NCBI RefSeq assembly: GCF_013426735.1
Contig: NZ_AP023272.1
Coordinates: 3,082,501 to 3,146,500, forward strand
DNA: 64,000 bases
Direction: 5' to 3'
Source of the DNA: Agrobacterium vitis
GTDB taxonomy: Bacteria; Pseudomonadota; Alphaproteobacteria; Rhizobiales; Rhizobiaceae
This document shows positions 8,426 through 17,267 of the stretch, piece by piece. The notes under the pieces were generated by a model. The model was not told the DNA's origin, ran no database searches, and was given only the letters and a program-made list of their open reading frames with translations. Made by a program: the position numbers and the translations under genes. Position 1 is the stretch's first letter; every line of letters starts with the position of its first letter.

Positions 8426-8432
8426 TGGAATG

Positions 8433-8485
8433 AATTTGACATTTGACACCCCCTTGCCGCACCCTCGAGGATCAAATGTCAAATT
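8433..8485. repeat. Palindromic repeat, copy 1 (14-bp perfect arms)
   Basis: Arms AATTTGACATTTGA (8433-8446) and TCAAATGTCAAATT (8472-8485) are perfect reverse complements around a 25-base loop containing GCCGCACCCTCGAGG. It begins eight bases after the stop of the sulfotransferase-like gene, so it may act as its transcription end, although there is only a short T run (TTTTT). A second, inverted and diverged copy lies at 8534-8574. Confidence 0.75.
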
Positions 8486-8533
8486 TTTAAATTCCAATAG
8501 AAACAGTGACTTGCTCGTGGTCCTGAAGATTCC

Positions 8534-8574
8534 GACATTTGCTTTTGAGGGTGCTGCGAACGGTAGCAAATGTC
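8534..8574. repeat. Palindromic repeat, copy 2 (10-bp perfect arms)
   Basis: Arms GACATTTGCT (8534-8543) and AGCAAATGTC (8565-8574) are perfect reverse complements. The reverse complement of the whole element aligns with copy 1 at 8433-8485: both have GACATTTG ... GCACCCTC ... CAAATGTC. The pair therefore looks like one mobile or amplified palindromic unit present twice in opposite orientation. Confidence 0.7.
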
Positions 8575-8662
8575 AAAATCATACCACGAGTGCATCGATC
8601 CAAACGAAGGCTTCAACCGCGTTTGGAAAAAATCCGTCTGCTTCTGTCGTCATTTCATGCCC

Positions 8663-9145
8663 CTATTTGTCGCCAGATTCTTCGGCCTGCAAGAGCACCG
8701 TCATAGGCCAGTCGCAGAGATAATCCTCGAAATCCTCGACAGAAACATGCTCTTCGCTGACCGTGCGGCCCCGGGCGGAAATCCCGGCCTGATGGACGGT
8801 TTCAGGATCACTGGAAACCAGTGGGTGCCACCAGTAAAGGTCGCGCCCCTCATGCACCAGCCGGTAGCCGCAGCTGGGCGGCAGCCAGGCGATGTCCTCG
8901 ACCTGATCCGGCGTCAGTTGGATACAATCGGGCACGGTGGCCTGCCGGTTGGGATAGTCCTTGCACCGACAGCTTTCCCCATCCAGCAGACGACAGGCGA
9001 CGGAGGTGAAAACCACCTCACCGCTTTCCCAGTCCTCCAACTTGTTGAGACAGCACAGGCCACAACCATCGCAGAGGGATTCCCACTCCACAGCGTTCAT
9101 CTCATCAAGGCGCTTGGTCTTCCAATAGGGTTCGCTGGTCATCAT
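8663..9145 (-). CDS. YcgN-family (UPF0260) cysteine-cluster protein
   Basis: This ~160-residue protein belongs to the YcgN/YkgJ group of small Cys-rich proteins thought to bind zinc or an iron-sulfur cluster; no reaction is established for it here. It has the diagnostic cluster [18 protein letters not shown] at the N-terminus, then [18 protein letters not shown] and VPDCIQLTP, ten-odd Cys in the first 110 residues, and the conserved C-terminal blocks [16 protein letters not shown] and DYLCDWP. The start is uncertain: tandem ATGs at 9145 and 9142 follow AAGGGC, an ATG at 9157 and a TTG at 9178 are also in frame. A broken partial copy is found at 7007-7145. The gene is convergent with the upstream sulfotransferase-like gene, with two palindromes between. 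Confidence 0.88.
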   Translation of the reverse strand: MMTSEPYWKTKRLDEMNAVEWESLCDGCGLCCLNKLEDWESGEVVFTSVACRLLDGESCRCKDYPNRQATVPDCIQLTPDQVEDIAWLPPSCGYRLVHEGRDLYWWHPLVSSDPETVHQAGISARGRTVSEEHVSVEDFEDYLCDWPMTVLLQAEESGDK

Positions 9146-9369
9146 GCCCTTGTCCATCGGCCGGATGCGAGCACCCAATCCGCGGCAATCTTATAGATTC
9201 GTTAAAAGTTAAGTCGCATATGATCCATTGGCTGGGATATATCGCGATCAACGCAGACATGGGCGCAAGCTTGGCGCCTGTCAAGCGTTGCATATGCCTA
9301 CAGCATCCTCGGCACCCTATGCCTATGATATTGTAGCAGATCATCTTAAGGCTCGGCCCCGGAACCGCC

Positions 9370-11487
9370 ATGCAGAAGAAAAAGCGGCATATCTTTCTCA
9401 AACTCGACGCCTGGCTGGATTCCACCTTATGGAATACCGGCTTCCAGGCCGCCGAATTCTGGGAAGAAACCACGATCTTCTTTCGCCGGTTTCGTATGCG
9501 CGGTTGGAAGAAATGGCTGTTCGAGGCGCTGGGCGAAGCGATGACGCTGGGCACCGCCGGTGCTGTCGTCATGCTGGCGCTGGCCATGCCCGCCTTTCAG
9601 GAAACGGTCAAGGATTGGCGCAATCGCGGCGATTTTGCCGTAACCTTTCTGGATCGCTACGGCAATGTCATCGGCCATCGCGGCATTATCCATGAAAATT
9701 CCGTGCCGTTCGAAGACCTGCCCGACAATCTGATCAAGGCGGTGCTGGCCACCGAAGACCGGCGGTTTTTCGATCATTTCGGCATTGATTTCATCGGCCT
9801 TGGCCGCGCACTCAGCGAAAATGCCCGGGCTGGCGGCGTGGTGCAGGGTGGCTCGACGCTGACCCAGCAGCTGGCTAAAAACCTGTTTCTCACCAATGAG
9901 CGCTCCATCGAGCGCAAGATCAAGGAAGCCTTCCTATCGCTATGGCTGGAGGCGAACCTCACCAAGCAGGAGATCCTGTCGCTCTATCTCGACCGCGCCT
10001 ATATGGGCGGCGGCACATTCGGCGCGGCGGCAGCCTCGCAATTCTATTTCGGCAAGAGCGTGCGCGACGTCAATCTGGCCGAGGCCGCCATGCTGGCGGG
10101 CCTGTTCAAGGCACCGGCCAAATATGCCCCGCATGTCAACCTGCCCGCCGCCCGTGGCCGCGCCAATGAAGTGTTGAGCAATCTGGTGCAAAGCGGCTTC
10201 ATGAGCGAGGGCCAGGTCATCGCCGCCCGGCGCAATCCGGCCACCGTGGTCGATCGGGCCGAGCGCGAGGCCCCGGACTTCTTCCTCGACTGGGCGTTTG
10301 ACGAAGTTCAGCGCATCGCCTCCCGCTTCCCCGAACATTCGCTGATCGTGCGCACCACCATCGATCCGGGCCTGCAAAAAGTCGCCGAAACCGCTGTCAG
10401 CAACACGCTGCGTGAATATGGCGAGCAATATAATGTCAAGCAGGCGGCCCTCGTCACGCTGGAAAACGGCGGCGCGGTGCGCGCCATGGTCGGCGGGCGC
10501 GATTATGGCGAAAGCCAGTTCAACCGCGCCACGCGCGGCCTGCGCCAACCCGGCTCCTCCTTCAAGATCTACACCTATGCCGTGGCGATGGAAGCGGGCC
10601 TGACCCCGGAGACCACCATTGTCGATGGTCCGGTCAATTGGGGCAATTGGAGCCCGCATAATTACGGCAACAGCTATGCCGGGCGCATCACGCTGACGAC
10701 GGCACTGGCCAAATCGATCAACACTGTGCCGGTGCGGCTGGTCAAAGACCGGCTGGGTGTCGATTCCGTCATCCGCATGGCAAAGGCCATGGGCGTGGAA
10801 ACCCCGATTCGCAAGGATGTTACCATCCCGCTCGGCACCTCGGAAGTCACGGTCATGGATCAGGCGACAGCCTATGCCGTGCTGCCATCAGGGGGCCTGC
10901 AATCACGCCGCCACGGCATTGTCGATGTCAGAGATTATCGCGGCCATGTTCTCTACGATTTCGACCGCGACGAACCGGCCCCGCGCCGGGTGCTGACCGA
11001 GCAGGCCGATGGTTACATGAACCAGATGCTGACCAAGGTCCCCTATATCGGCACGGGCCGCAAAGCCGCTCTCGATGGCATTCTCACTGCTGGCAAGAGC
11101 GGCACGACGCAGGCCTACCGCGATGCCTGGTTCGTCGGCTATACCGGCAATTTCACAACGGCAGTGTGGTTCGGCAATGACGATTACACCTCCACCAACA
11201 ACATGACCGGTGGCTCCCTGCCCGCCATGACCTTCAAGACCATCATGGACTACGCCCACCAGGGCGTCGCCGTCCGGCCAATCCCCGGCGTGCTGGAACC
11301 GGCAACCGTGGCCGTCAAAGCCCCAGCACCGGCCAAGGGCGAACCAAAGGGCACCGCACCCGCCCCGCCCGAATTCGTCCGCCCCCGGACACTCTCTGTC
11401 GAAACCACCGCCCTGCTGCGCCAGATCGGCACGATGCTGACCGAGGCACAACCGCTGGCACCGGGATTGCGGGCGGCGCTGGATTGA
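9370..11487 (+). CDS. Class A penicillin-binding protein (PBP1A type)
   Basis: This 705-residue bifunctional enzyme polymerises glycan strands and cross-links peptides outside the inner membrane. A single membrane anchor spans about residues 55-75 after a basic cytoplasmic stretch. The GT51 glycosyltransferase has ATEDRRFFDHFGID with the catalytic Glu at about 129, GGSTLTQQLAKN, and RKIKEAFLSLWLE. The transpeptidase has SSFK (nucleophile Ser about 396), SIN (449-451) and KSGTT (576-580). The C-terminus after ~640 is Pro/Ala-rich and ends in a short helix. Length and motif order are complete. It is followed by small envelope-protein genes on the same strand, with gaps of 31 and 73 bases, so they may be co-transcribed. 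Confidence 0.95.
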   Translation: MQKKKRHIFLKLDAWLDSTLWNTGFQAAEFWEETTIFFRRFRMRGWKKWLFEALGEAMTLGTAGAVVMLALAMPAFQETVKDWRNRGDFAVTFLDRYGNVIGHRGIIHENSVPFEDLPDNLIKAVLATEDRRFFDHFGIDFIGLGRALSENARAGGVVQGGSTLTQQLAKNLFLTNERSIERKIKEAFLSLWLEANLTKQEILSLYLDRAYMGGGTFGAAAASQFYFGKSVRDVNLAEAAMLAGLFKAPAKYAPHVNLPAARGRANEVLSNLVQSGFMSEGQVIAARRNPATVVDRAEREAPDFFLDWAFDEVQRIASRFPEHSLIVRTTIDPGLQKVAETAVSNTLREYGEQYNVKQAALVTLENGGAVRAMVGGRDYGESQFNRATRGLRQPGSSFKIYTYAVAMEAGLTPETTIVDGPVNWGNWSPHNYGNSYAGRITLTTALAKSINTVPVRLVKDRLGVDSVIRMAKAMGVETPIRKDVTIPLGTSEVTVMDQATAYAVLPSGGLQSRRHGIVDVRDYRGHVLYDFDRDEPAPRRVLTEQADGYMNQMLTKVPYIGTGRKAALDGILTAGKSGTTQAYRDAWFVGYTGNFTTAVWFGNDDYTSTNNMTGGSLPAMTFKTIMDYAHQGVAVRPIPGVLEPATVAVKAPAPAKGEPKGTAPAPPEFVRPRTLSVETTALLRQIGTMLTEAQPLAPGLRAALD

Positions 11488-11518
11488 TACCACAAACTTT
11501 TGACATTGTGGGACAGCC

Positions 11519-11791
11519 ATGAAGATGGTCCATTACAGCATCAATGCCTTCGTCACGCTGTTGCTTGGCCTGCTGCTGGCGCGCTGGATCAGCGGGTTGC
11601 CTTACGAATTTTCCCTGCTGCCCGGATTGATCGCCTCCGCCATCCGCTTGTTTGGAATGGATACGATTGAAAATGCCGATGACATTGAAACAATTGGTCT
11701 TCTCGTCATCATTGTTGCATCGGTCATGGTCATGGCCATTCCTGTGGCGGCTGCCAATCTCATTTGGCGGCGCTGGCGTAACGTGCGATGA
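11519..11791 (+). CDS. Small two-helix membrane protein, unknown function
   Basis: This 90-residue protein has two hydrophobic segments, SINAFVTLLLGLLLARWI near the start and LLVIIVASVMVMAIPVAA near the end, with an acidic stretch between them and a positively charged tail (RRWRNVR). GGGACAG precedes ATG 11519. I do not recognise a family. Its place 31 bases after the PBP gene and ahead of DUF1214/DUF1254 genes suggests an envelope role, by context only. Confidence 0.6.
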   Translation: MKMVHYSINAFVTLLLGLLLARWISGLPYEFSLLPGLIASAIRLFGMDTIENADDIETIGLLVIIVASVMVMAIPVAAANLIWRRWRNVR

Positions 11792-11864
11792 CATAGCCGC
11801 CATTTCCCTGCCCTGAATTGAGTGCTACCGCTTCTCCAACAATCAACAGGGTTCGAATCATCGC

Positions 11865-12455
11865 GTGCTCAGGGTTCCGCTTCTTGTCGCCATTGCGCTT
11901 GCCATTGCCTTCGGGCTTGGCATTCAATCCACGCTGATGGCGCTGAATGCCACGGTGGGCTTTGGCGAGATCGAGATTGATGGTTGGCGGGCGTTTCCGC
12001 AGGCGCAGACCGCCGATGCTGATCCTTATGCGCGCTCGCACCGGGCCAAGGCCGGGCGGTTGCTGCTGGGCAGCGCCGAAGGGCTGAGTTTTATTGCCAC
12101 AAGCGATACGGAAGGCCGCAAGCTGAATACACGCTGCCGCTACCGGCTGGCGGGTACAGTGCCGATGGCGCGCTACTGGACGCTCTCAGCCAGCCGCCCG
12201 GATGGAACGCCCCTAGCCGTCTCGCCCGACCTGCCGGGGGCGCTGAATTCGGTTACGACACTGAAAAATCGTGATGCCAGCATGGAGATCACCATCGGTT
12301 CGCAGGCGGCACCGGGCAATTGGCTGGCCACTCCCGCAGGAAGCGAAGACCTGATGCTCAACCTGACCCTGCTGGACACGCCGGTCGCGGGCAATTCAGG
12401 CCTGGTGACACTGGCCATGCCGCATGTCGAACAGATCGGATGCGGCGATGCGTAA
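11865..12455 (+). CDS. DUF1214 domain protein
   Basis: This 196-residue protein starts with a hydrophobic anchor (LLVAIALAIAFGLGI) and continues with an exported DUF1214 domain: WRAFPQAQTADADPYARSHR, then GLSFIATSD, RYRLAGTVPMARYWTLSASR and a C-terminal NWLATPAG. DUF1214 and DUF1254 are often adjacent or fused and have no settled function. The start used is GTG 11865; no strong ribosome-binding site is seen, so the exact N-terminus is unsure. It overlaps the next gene by eight bases (ATG inside its last codons), which indicates translational coupling. Confidence 0.85.
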   Translation: MLRVPLLVAIALAIAFGLGIQSTLMALNATVGFGEIEIDGWRAFPQAQTADADPYARSHRAKAGRLLLGSAEGLSFIATSDTEGRKLNTRCRYRLAGTVPMARYWTLSASRPDGTPLAVSPDLPGALNSVTTLKNRDASMEITIGSQAAPGNWLATPAGSEDLMLNLTLLDTPVAGNSGLVTLAMPHVEQIGCGDA

Positions 12456-12999
12456 GCTGATCTACGCCATTCTTGTTGGCCTGGTCGGGGCTGTGGTTCT
12501 GCATATCGTCATCATCCTAGCGCTACCGCATTTCACCGGCAAGGACGCCTATACCCGCGTAACCATGGAAGGCCCGCTGTTCAAATTCTATAGTCTCGAC
12601 AGCCGGGCGGACCGGGCGGGGCTTGCCAATGGCGATCCCTTCCTCAAACTCGCCGCCTGCGCTTTCGATGTCAGCGAGGCGCCGGTGCATTTGACAGCAG
12701 AGGGCAGCGTTCCCTTTTGGTCGGTGGGTATTTTCGACCGCGATGCCAATGAAGTCTACAGTATGAACGACGCTACATCCGTCGAGGGCAAGCTTGACAT
12801 TATTGTCGCCACCCCGGCCCAACTCGCCCGGCTGCGCGCCACGGCACCCGATGCGCTGGCGCAGACCATATTGGTGGAAATGCCGGAAACCCAAGGCTAT
12901 GCCGTCTTACGCACGCTTGTGCCTCAAGCCAGCTTCGCGCCCGATGCACAGGCTTTTCTTACAAACGCCGGTTGCGATCAGACAGCTATAGATCCATAA
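12448..12999 (+). CDS. DUF1254 domain protein
   Basis: This ~183-residue protein has an N-terminal membrane helix (LIYAILVGLVGAVVLHIVII) and a DUF1254-type exported domain with HFTGKDAYTRVTMEGPLFKF, DPFLKLAACAFDVSEAP and FWSVGIFDRDANEVYSMND. The family usually partners with DUF1214, and here its ATG at 12448 lies inside the end of the DUF1214 gene (ATGCGTAA overlap). A longer frame from 12424 would give eight more residues but lacks a ribosome-binding site. The two proteins probably form a pair on the periplasmic face; no catalytic residues are evident. Confidence 0.85.
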   Translation: MRKLIYAILVGLVGAVVLHIVIILALPHFTGKDAYTRVTMEGPLFKFYSLDSRADRAGLANGDPFLKLAACAFDVSEAPVHLTAEGSVPFWSVGIFDRDANEVYSMNDATSVEGKLDIIVATPAQLARLRATAPDALAQTILVEMPETQGYAVLRTLVPQASFAPDAQAFLTNAGCDQTAIDP

Positions 13000-13226
13000 A
13001 GTATTTTCGCAATCGAACAAAGGTCGATAATACTTTGGTGCGCATTTTTGCTTCAGAACATTCAATTAAATCTAAAATTTTCTTTTTTTGAACCGGTAAA
13101 AAGTTAAAATATTCGATTATTCTTTTTTTCGACTTAAGATCTGATAATGTTATTCAAACAATTGAGTGGCATTGCTTCGGAAAATCATGTTTGCTAAACA
13201 TAGCAATATTAATATGTGAGATTGCT

Positions 13227-14324
13227 ATGCCAGAAACTATCATAGATTGCATTTACGAGGCGGCCGCTGAACCGGCTGCCTGGGAAAATGCGCTGGACCG
13301 CTTGGCGCATCTTGTCGGCGCGGAAGGCGCCCTGCTTGTCAATATTTCCGACGAGCTCATGCCCTTGATCACGACGCCAGGGGTGCGCGAGCTTTATTCT
13401 GATTTTTTCAAACAGGGCTGGACCGCCGACAATATTCGCACCAAAGCGCTGCTGAGTGCCAGCAAGTCGAAATTCATCAGCGATGTCGATCAGTTTTCGC
13501 ACGAGCAGATGCGCGATGAGCCACTTTACCGGGATTTTCTCTGGCCGCGCGGCTTTGGCTTTGCCGCTGGCGTCAGCTTCGACCTTCCGCAGGAGAAAAT
13601 CATTGCCATCTCGATTGAACGAAAGCGCGATAGCGGTCCCATCGAAGAAAAACATCTTGATCTTCTCAACAGTGTCGGCCGGGACCTGCGTCGCAGCCTG
13701 ATCCTTGCCTCCCAGCTTGAATTCAAGGCGGTCGACAACAGTCTGCGGGCATTGCAGCTGGCGCGGCTGCCCACCGCCGCACTGACAGCCAAAGGCAAGA
13801 TCCTGGGGTGCAATACGGTGTTTGAAGCAGGCAATCCAAGATACGCCATTTCGGCCTTCGACCAGTTGCGCTTTCTCCATCCCGCAGCACAGGCAAGTTT
13901 TGAAGCAAGTCTTGCCGCGGGAATGGCAGCTGGCGCCAGCCGGGAGGAGATGCAGGGCGCTCAATTCGCCTGCCCCGGCCAGCCGGGCCTGCCGCCAGCG
14001 GTCGTCTATCTCATTCCCGCCGCCCGGTTGAATGTCGGATTGTTCAGCCCCGTCAGCTTTTTCATCATTCTGGTCCCCCTCAGCCGTAGCAATGGCCTGA
14101 CCTCGGAGATGATCCAGTCCCTGATGAATTTAACGCGGGCCGAGGCGCGTTTGACGAAACTGCTTCTAGATGGAGAGCCTCTGCACGATGCCGCCCAGGC
14201 CCTTGGGATTCAGCTGGAAACCGCCAGAAGCCAGATAAAAACCGTACTGGCCAAAACCGATATGGCCCGGCAGACCGATCTCATTGCCGCTCTGACTTCG
14301 CTTCATTCACTGGAAGCGGATTGA
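13227..14324 (+). CDS. LuxR-type helix-turn-helix transcriptional regulator
   Basis: This ~365-residue regulator has an N-terminal sensory region (DRLAHLVGAEGALLVNISDE, later a PAS-like ARLPTAALTAKGKILGCNTV) and a C-terminal LuxR/GerE-type helix-turn-helix LTRAEARLTKLLLDG, then DAAQALGIQLETARSQIKTV. That end is typical of rhizobial single-component regulators of this class rather than acyl-homoserine-lactone receptors; the autoinducer-binding signature is absent. ATG 13227 starts MPETIIDCIYEAAAEPAAWE, the usual beginning of the group; a longer frame begins at 13191. The 13000-13226 upstream stretch is strikingly AT-rich with several T runs and probably holds a complex promoter. The ligand is unknown. 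Confidence 0.8.
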   Translation: MPETIIDCIYEAAAEPAAWENALDRLAHLVGAEGALLVNISDELMPLITTPGVRELYSDFFKQGWTADNIRTKALLSASKSKFISDVDQFSHEQMRDEPLYRDFLWPRGFGFAAGVSFDLPQEKIIAISIERKRDSGPIEEKHLDLLNSVGRDLRRSLILASQLEFKAVDNSLRALQLARLPTAALTAKGKILGCNTVFEAGNPRYAISAFDQLRFLHPAAQASFEASLAAGMAAGASREEMQGAQFACPGQPGLPPAVVYLIPAARLNVGLFSPVSFFIILVPLSRSNGLTSEMIQSLMNLTRAEARLTKLLLDGEPLHDAAQALGIQLETARSQIKTVLAKTDMARQTDLIAALTSLHSLEAD

Positions 14325-14467
14325 GGGTCGTTACATCCTCCTTTGTGCGGCTTCGACATTGGAAACCGCTTTAAAAGGACGTCGGCACTTTGTCATTCTG
14401 AGTCCGCATCACCAATGCCCGGAAAAGCCCCTTCATACCTGTCAAACCTCACAGGCATAGACCAGGC

Positions 14468-14893
14468 TCAGGCATTGTCCGCCCTCTCGGCAAGCGTCAG
14501 GTCGCGACCTGCGCACTGATCCTTTTGTCTACGACCATCACGGGAGGCTTGACTGTTTTGAAGCGCGGCCAGGCGCGCCTTCACCCGACGCATGACAAGG
14601 TAGACAATCGCGATGAAATAGACGCTTTGAAGAATAATTGCCGCAACAACCGTCCTGATGATTGTGGCCGCGATGAGCCCTGTCGATTGGTAATTATAGA
14701 TGGCAAAACCCAGCAAGACGACACCCATTCCTGCAAACACCCGTGGTGCATACATCATGCTGTCACGATCTGGCGTGCCCGCCAATTCCTCGTCATAGGG
14801 CTTTTGCCGATCGTTTCGAAACAATTCTGTCTTCTTCTGGTTCATCTGTTCTGCGTGACGATATCCAAGCGCAGACTCTGTGTCTTTATGCAT
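14468..14893 (-). CDS. ExoX/SyrA-family exopolysaccharide repressor-like membrane protein
   Basis: The C-terminal ~80 residues contain MYAPRVFAGMGVVLLGFAIY followed by a second membrane segment with LQSVYFIAIVYLVMRRVKAR. This MYAPRV start and two-helix plan is the signature of rhizobial ExoX/SyrA proteins, which act at the inner membrane and lower or modulate exopolysaccharide synthesis. Here about 45 extra polar residues precede it. ATG 14893 is preceded by GGGGG and seems the best start; ATGs at 14845 and 14758 would give shorter forms, the last equal to a classical ExoX. The C-terminus has a charged 30-residue tail. No exo genes are nearby. Family call is from motif recognition. Confidence 0.65.
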   Translation of the reverse strand: MHKDTESALGYRHAEQMNQKKTELFRNDRQKPYDEELAGTPDRDSMMYAPRVFAGMGVVLLGFAIYNYQSTGLIAATIIRTVVAAIILQSVYFIAIVYLVMRRVKARLAALQNSQASRDGRRQKDQCAGRDLTLAERADNA

Positions 14894-15535
14894 CAAAGGC
14901 CCCCACTTGAAATAATGTTGTTTATTCACAACAATGTTTATCAACCATTTTTGGGTGCTTTAAACATCCCCCAAATGGGTTAGGCGGAATTATTACTCAA
15001 ATATCATGATCGCACACAAAACAATCTTTGGTAGAATTACAAAATAAAATACATATTTTAAATTTTTGGACCATTCTTAAACAAAGCAGACATAGGCATC
15101 TCTGGGAAACTATGGTTGCACAACTATTGCGTATTCTCTTAAAGCGCGTCCGTTCTAAAAAACAAAATTACCCAACAGAATTGGCGGTATTAGCGCATCT
15201 TCTGCACAGTGGATAACGTGAAGGATGCCATAGAGCGTTCCGGGGAATGCCTGGAAAAACGGCCCGGATTTCCTGATTGCCCTGAGCGCTTCATAGAAAA
15301 GCAACCGGGCTCAGCCAATGACATTCAATCCATATGATTGTCTCACTGGTCGCAATAGCCAACGGTCAATTGATCTCACTCCACGCGGTGGAAGAGCGGC
15401 ATCACGATAACACAGGTCTTATACCAAGCCTCGAAGAGGCTCATACATCCTAGACTTGAAAATATCTCAAATACATCAGAGGCTTGAGATATTTTCACAG
15501 GGAATACGAAGAGTCATTTCCAGCGAATCCTCGTA
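14894..15535. other. AT-rich intergenic region with a strong hairpin
   Basis: About 640 bases without a convincing gene. A 62-codon plus-strand frame at 15028-15216 has no ribosome-binding site. The stretch 14990-15180 is AT-rich. The main feature is the 14-bp inverted repeat at 15457-15497, described separately. Confidence 0.4.
15457..15497. repeat. 14-bp perfect inverted repeat (hairpin)
   Basis: TGAAAATATCTCAA (15457-15470) and TTGAGATATTTTCA (15484-15497) pair perfectly around a 13-base loop. It is 39 bases past the stop of the small gene ending at 15536. There is no GC-rich stem or T tract, so it is not a standard terminator; it could be an mRNA-stabilising hairpin or a protein-binding dyad. 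Confidence 0.65.
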
Positions 15536-15724
15536 TTACCCCTCGTAGGGATGCATGTCCTGCACTGGCCGCTTGCCGGTGAGCGAGGCGGCGCCGATCA
15601 GCAGAGGTTCGGTGCGGGTATAGCGCACGCCGGTAAACAGCAGAATACGGGCCTGTGTCGGTGCGGGGGTGCGGTTGACGGGCTTCTGATCCAGCCGGTC
15701 TTTCAGTTTCACGATGTCAGCCAT
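15536..15724 (-). CDS. 62-residue hypothetical protein
   Basis: This small basic protein begins MADIVKLKDRLDQKPVNRTP and continues with ARILLFTGVRYTR, a pattern I recognise loosely from short conserved rhizobial proteins of unknown role. ATG 15724 follows GGAGACGAGC; the frame opens five codons earlier. No membrane segment or Cys is present. It stands alone, with ~430 bases without genes upstream and ~640 downstream. Real gene likely, function unknown. Confidence 0.6.
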   Translation of the reverse strand: MADIVKLKDRLDQKPVNRTPAPTQARILLFTGVRYTRTEPLLIGAASLTGKRPVQDMHPYEG

Positions 15725-16149
15725 GCTCGTCTCCATTTGGGGTAGATGAGACGGATGAAGAGATCGATTTCATCCTGCCCCGGCAAAGGGGCCAGCACAT
15801 CCAGCCTTGCTGTTTTGGGCAGCAAAGACAGGCATTCTGCGCCTTTCTCCAGACATGAGGGGTAAACAGCCATCCTCATGAAAAGTTGCTTTTATACTGA
15901 AGAGCGTCCCGTTTTCCGGGAACCCTTGCTAACATTTCCGAGTAAAAGCGATGCCGCTGCAACGCTCACGCAAGGATATGCTGCTTTATCAAAGTTTCCT
16001 TATTAAACACTGTCGATGGTTAACAGCTTGCTAACGATTACCGTCTATTTTGACTGAATTGGTATTGCGTTGGGACGGGTAATGTCGTGGATCATCAATT
16101 TCGGGCGTTGGAAAATCCGAGGATCGGCCGCAAGAAGGACGTGGTTTTA
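15725..16149. other. Intergenic region, probable divergent promoters
   Basis: About 425 bases between the small minus-strand gene and the DUF2336 gene. No gene is seen. The 15960-16070 part is AT-rich and likely holds the promoter of the DUF2336 gene; I cannot pick a single -35/-10 pair with confidence. Confidence 0.35.
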
Positions 16150-17196
16150 ATGGCCACCGTTTCCAGTTTCGAAAGCCTCGAACATCCCCGCAAGGCCGAT
16201 CTCCGGCAGTTTGCCCTGCTGTTCCAGCCCTTGTTTCAATACTCCTCCGAAGAGGCGAGGCGCGACGCCGTGGCGGCGCTATCGCAATCGCCCAATGTGC
16301 CGGAAGCTGTGGCATTTTTCATCGCCAGTCAGCCGCTCGCCATTGCCGCGCCATTCCTGATCTCATCGCCCTGCCTGTCGGATGAATTGCTCATCACCAT
16401 CGCCCGCACCCAGGGCATACACCACGCCCGCACCATCGTGCGCCGCGAGGCTTTGTCGCCCGCCGTCATTGATGCATTGGCCGGCCTGCGCTTCATCGAC
16501 CCGCTGCCCGAGCATTCCCAGCACGTGGACAACGATGATATTGTCCAGGACATGATGGAAGCACCGCCCCGCGCCATTCGCCTGAGGTCCGACGCGGGTG
16601 CCGAACCCGAAAACATGCCCGCTATCGCCCCTGAGAAAGTGCCGGAGGAACAGACGGTGGCGCAGGAGCCAGATCAGCTCTCCTTAGAGAAGCAGGAACA
16701 GGATCCGACATACAACCCGACAAGGGCTCAACGCGAGGAAGCCTTGCGCCAGACCTTGAAGGCGCTGGATCGTCACCTTCATCGCCAGGATCGTGATCGC
16801 CTGGGTCGGCGCACTCTCAGCTCCGTGCAGGCGGCTCTGCTGGTGCGTTTTGCCCGTGAAAATGAAGCGGGCAGTTTTGCCACGGCCTTGGCCGATGCGC
16901 TGTCTTCAAGCCGATGGCTGGCCGAACGTATCCTGCTCGACACCTCGGGCCAGCAGCTGGCCACGACGCTGACCGGCCTTGCCATGGCCATTCCCGACAT
17001 GATTTTCATACTGACCCGCCTCTACCCGCATCTCAGCCAATTACAGCAGGGCGAACCACGCGTCGCCAGACTGATCGCGGCGCTCGACGGCAGAGACTGC
17101 GAAAAGCGCATTGATGCATGGCTGAGGGCCGACCGCTATACCTATCAAAGCAGTCAGAGCGACGTCCAACCAGTGGCGGTGTCGGCTTCGCGTTGA
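16150..17196 (+). CDS. DUF2336 domain protein
   Basis: This ~348-residue protein is predicted to be soluble and almost all helical. The N-terminal half has HEAT-like repeats (RKADLRQFALLFQPLFQYSS, EEARRDAVAALSQSPNVPEA, then SDELLITIAR) typical of DUF2336. A charged, low-complexity linker spans roughly residues 145-215, followed by a second helical domain with RRTLSSVQAALLVRFARENE and LAERILLDTSGQQLATTLTG. DUF2336 proteins are common in alphaproteobacteria, sometimes linked to cell-cycle or flagellar regulation, without a known activity. ATG 16150 has AAGGACG upstream; the frame is open from 16087 but homologues start near the chosen codon. Confidence 0.75.
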   Translation: MATVSSFESLEHPRKADLRQFALLFQPLFQYSSEEARRDAVAALSQSPNVPEAVAFFIASQPLAIAAPFLISSPCLSDELLITIARTQGIHHARTIVRREALSPAVIDALAGLRFIDPLPEHSQHVDNDDIVQDMMEAPPRAIRLRSDAGAEPENMPAIAPEKVPEEQTVAQEPDQLSLEKQEQDPTYNPTRAQREEALRQTLKALDRHLHRQDRDRLGRRTLSSVQAALLVRFARENEAGSFATALADALSSSRWLAERILLDTSGQQLATTLTGLAMAIPDMIFILTRLYPHLSQLQQGEPRVARLIAALDGRDCEKRIDAWLRADRYTYQSSQSDVQPVAVSASR

Positions 17197-17267
17197 GACT
17201 TTATCCGTAAAAAGTGGAACCCGATTTTCCTGAAAAGACAGAGGGCAGCGATACGCGTGGCCGCCCT

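Noticed and set aside
15028..15216. 62-codon plus-strand frame in an AT-rich gap
   Set aside because: No ribosome-binding site and a low-quality translation.
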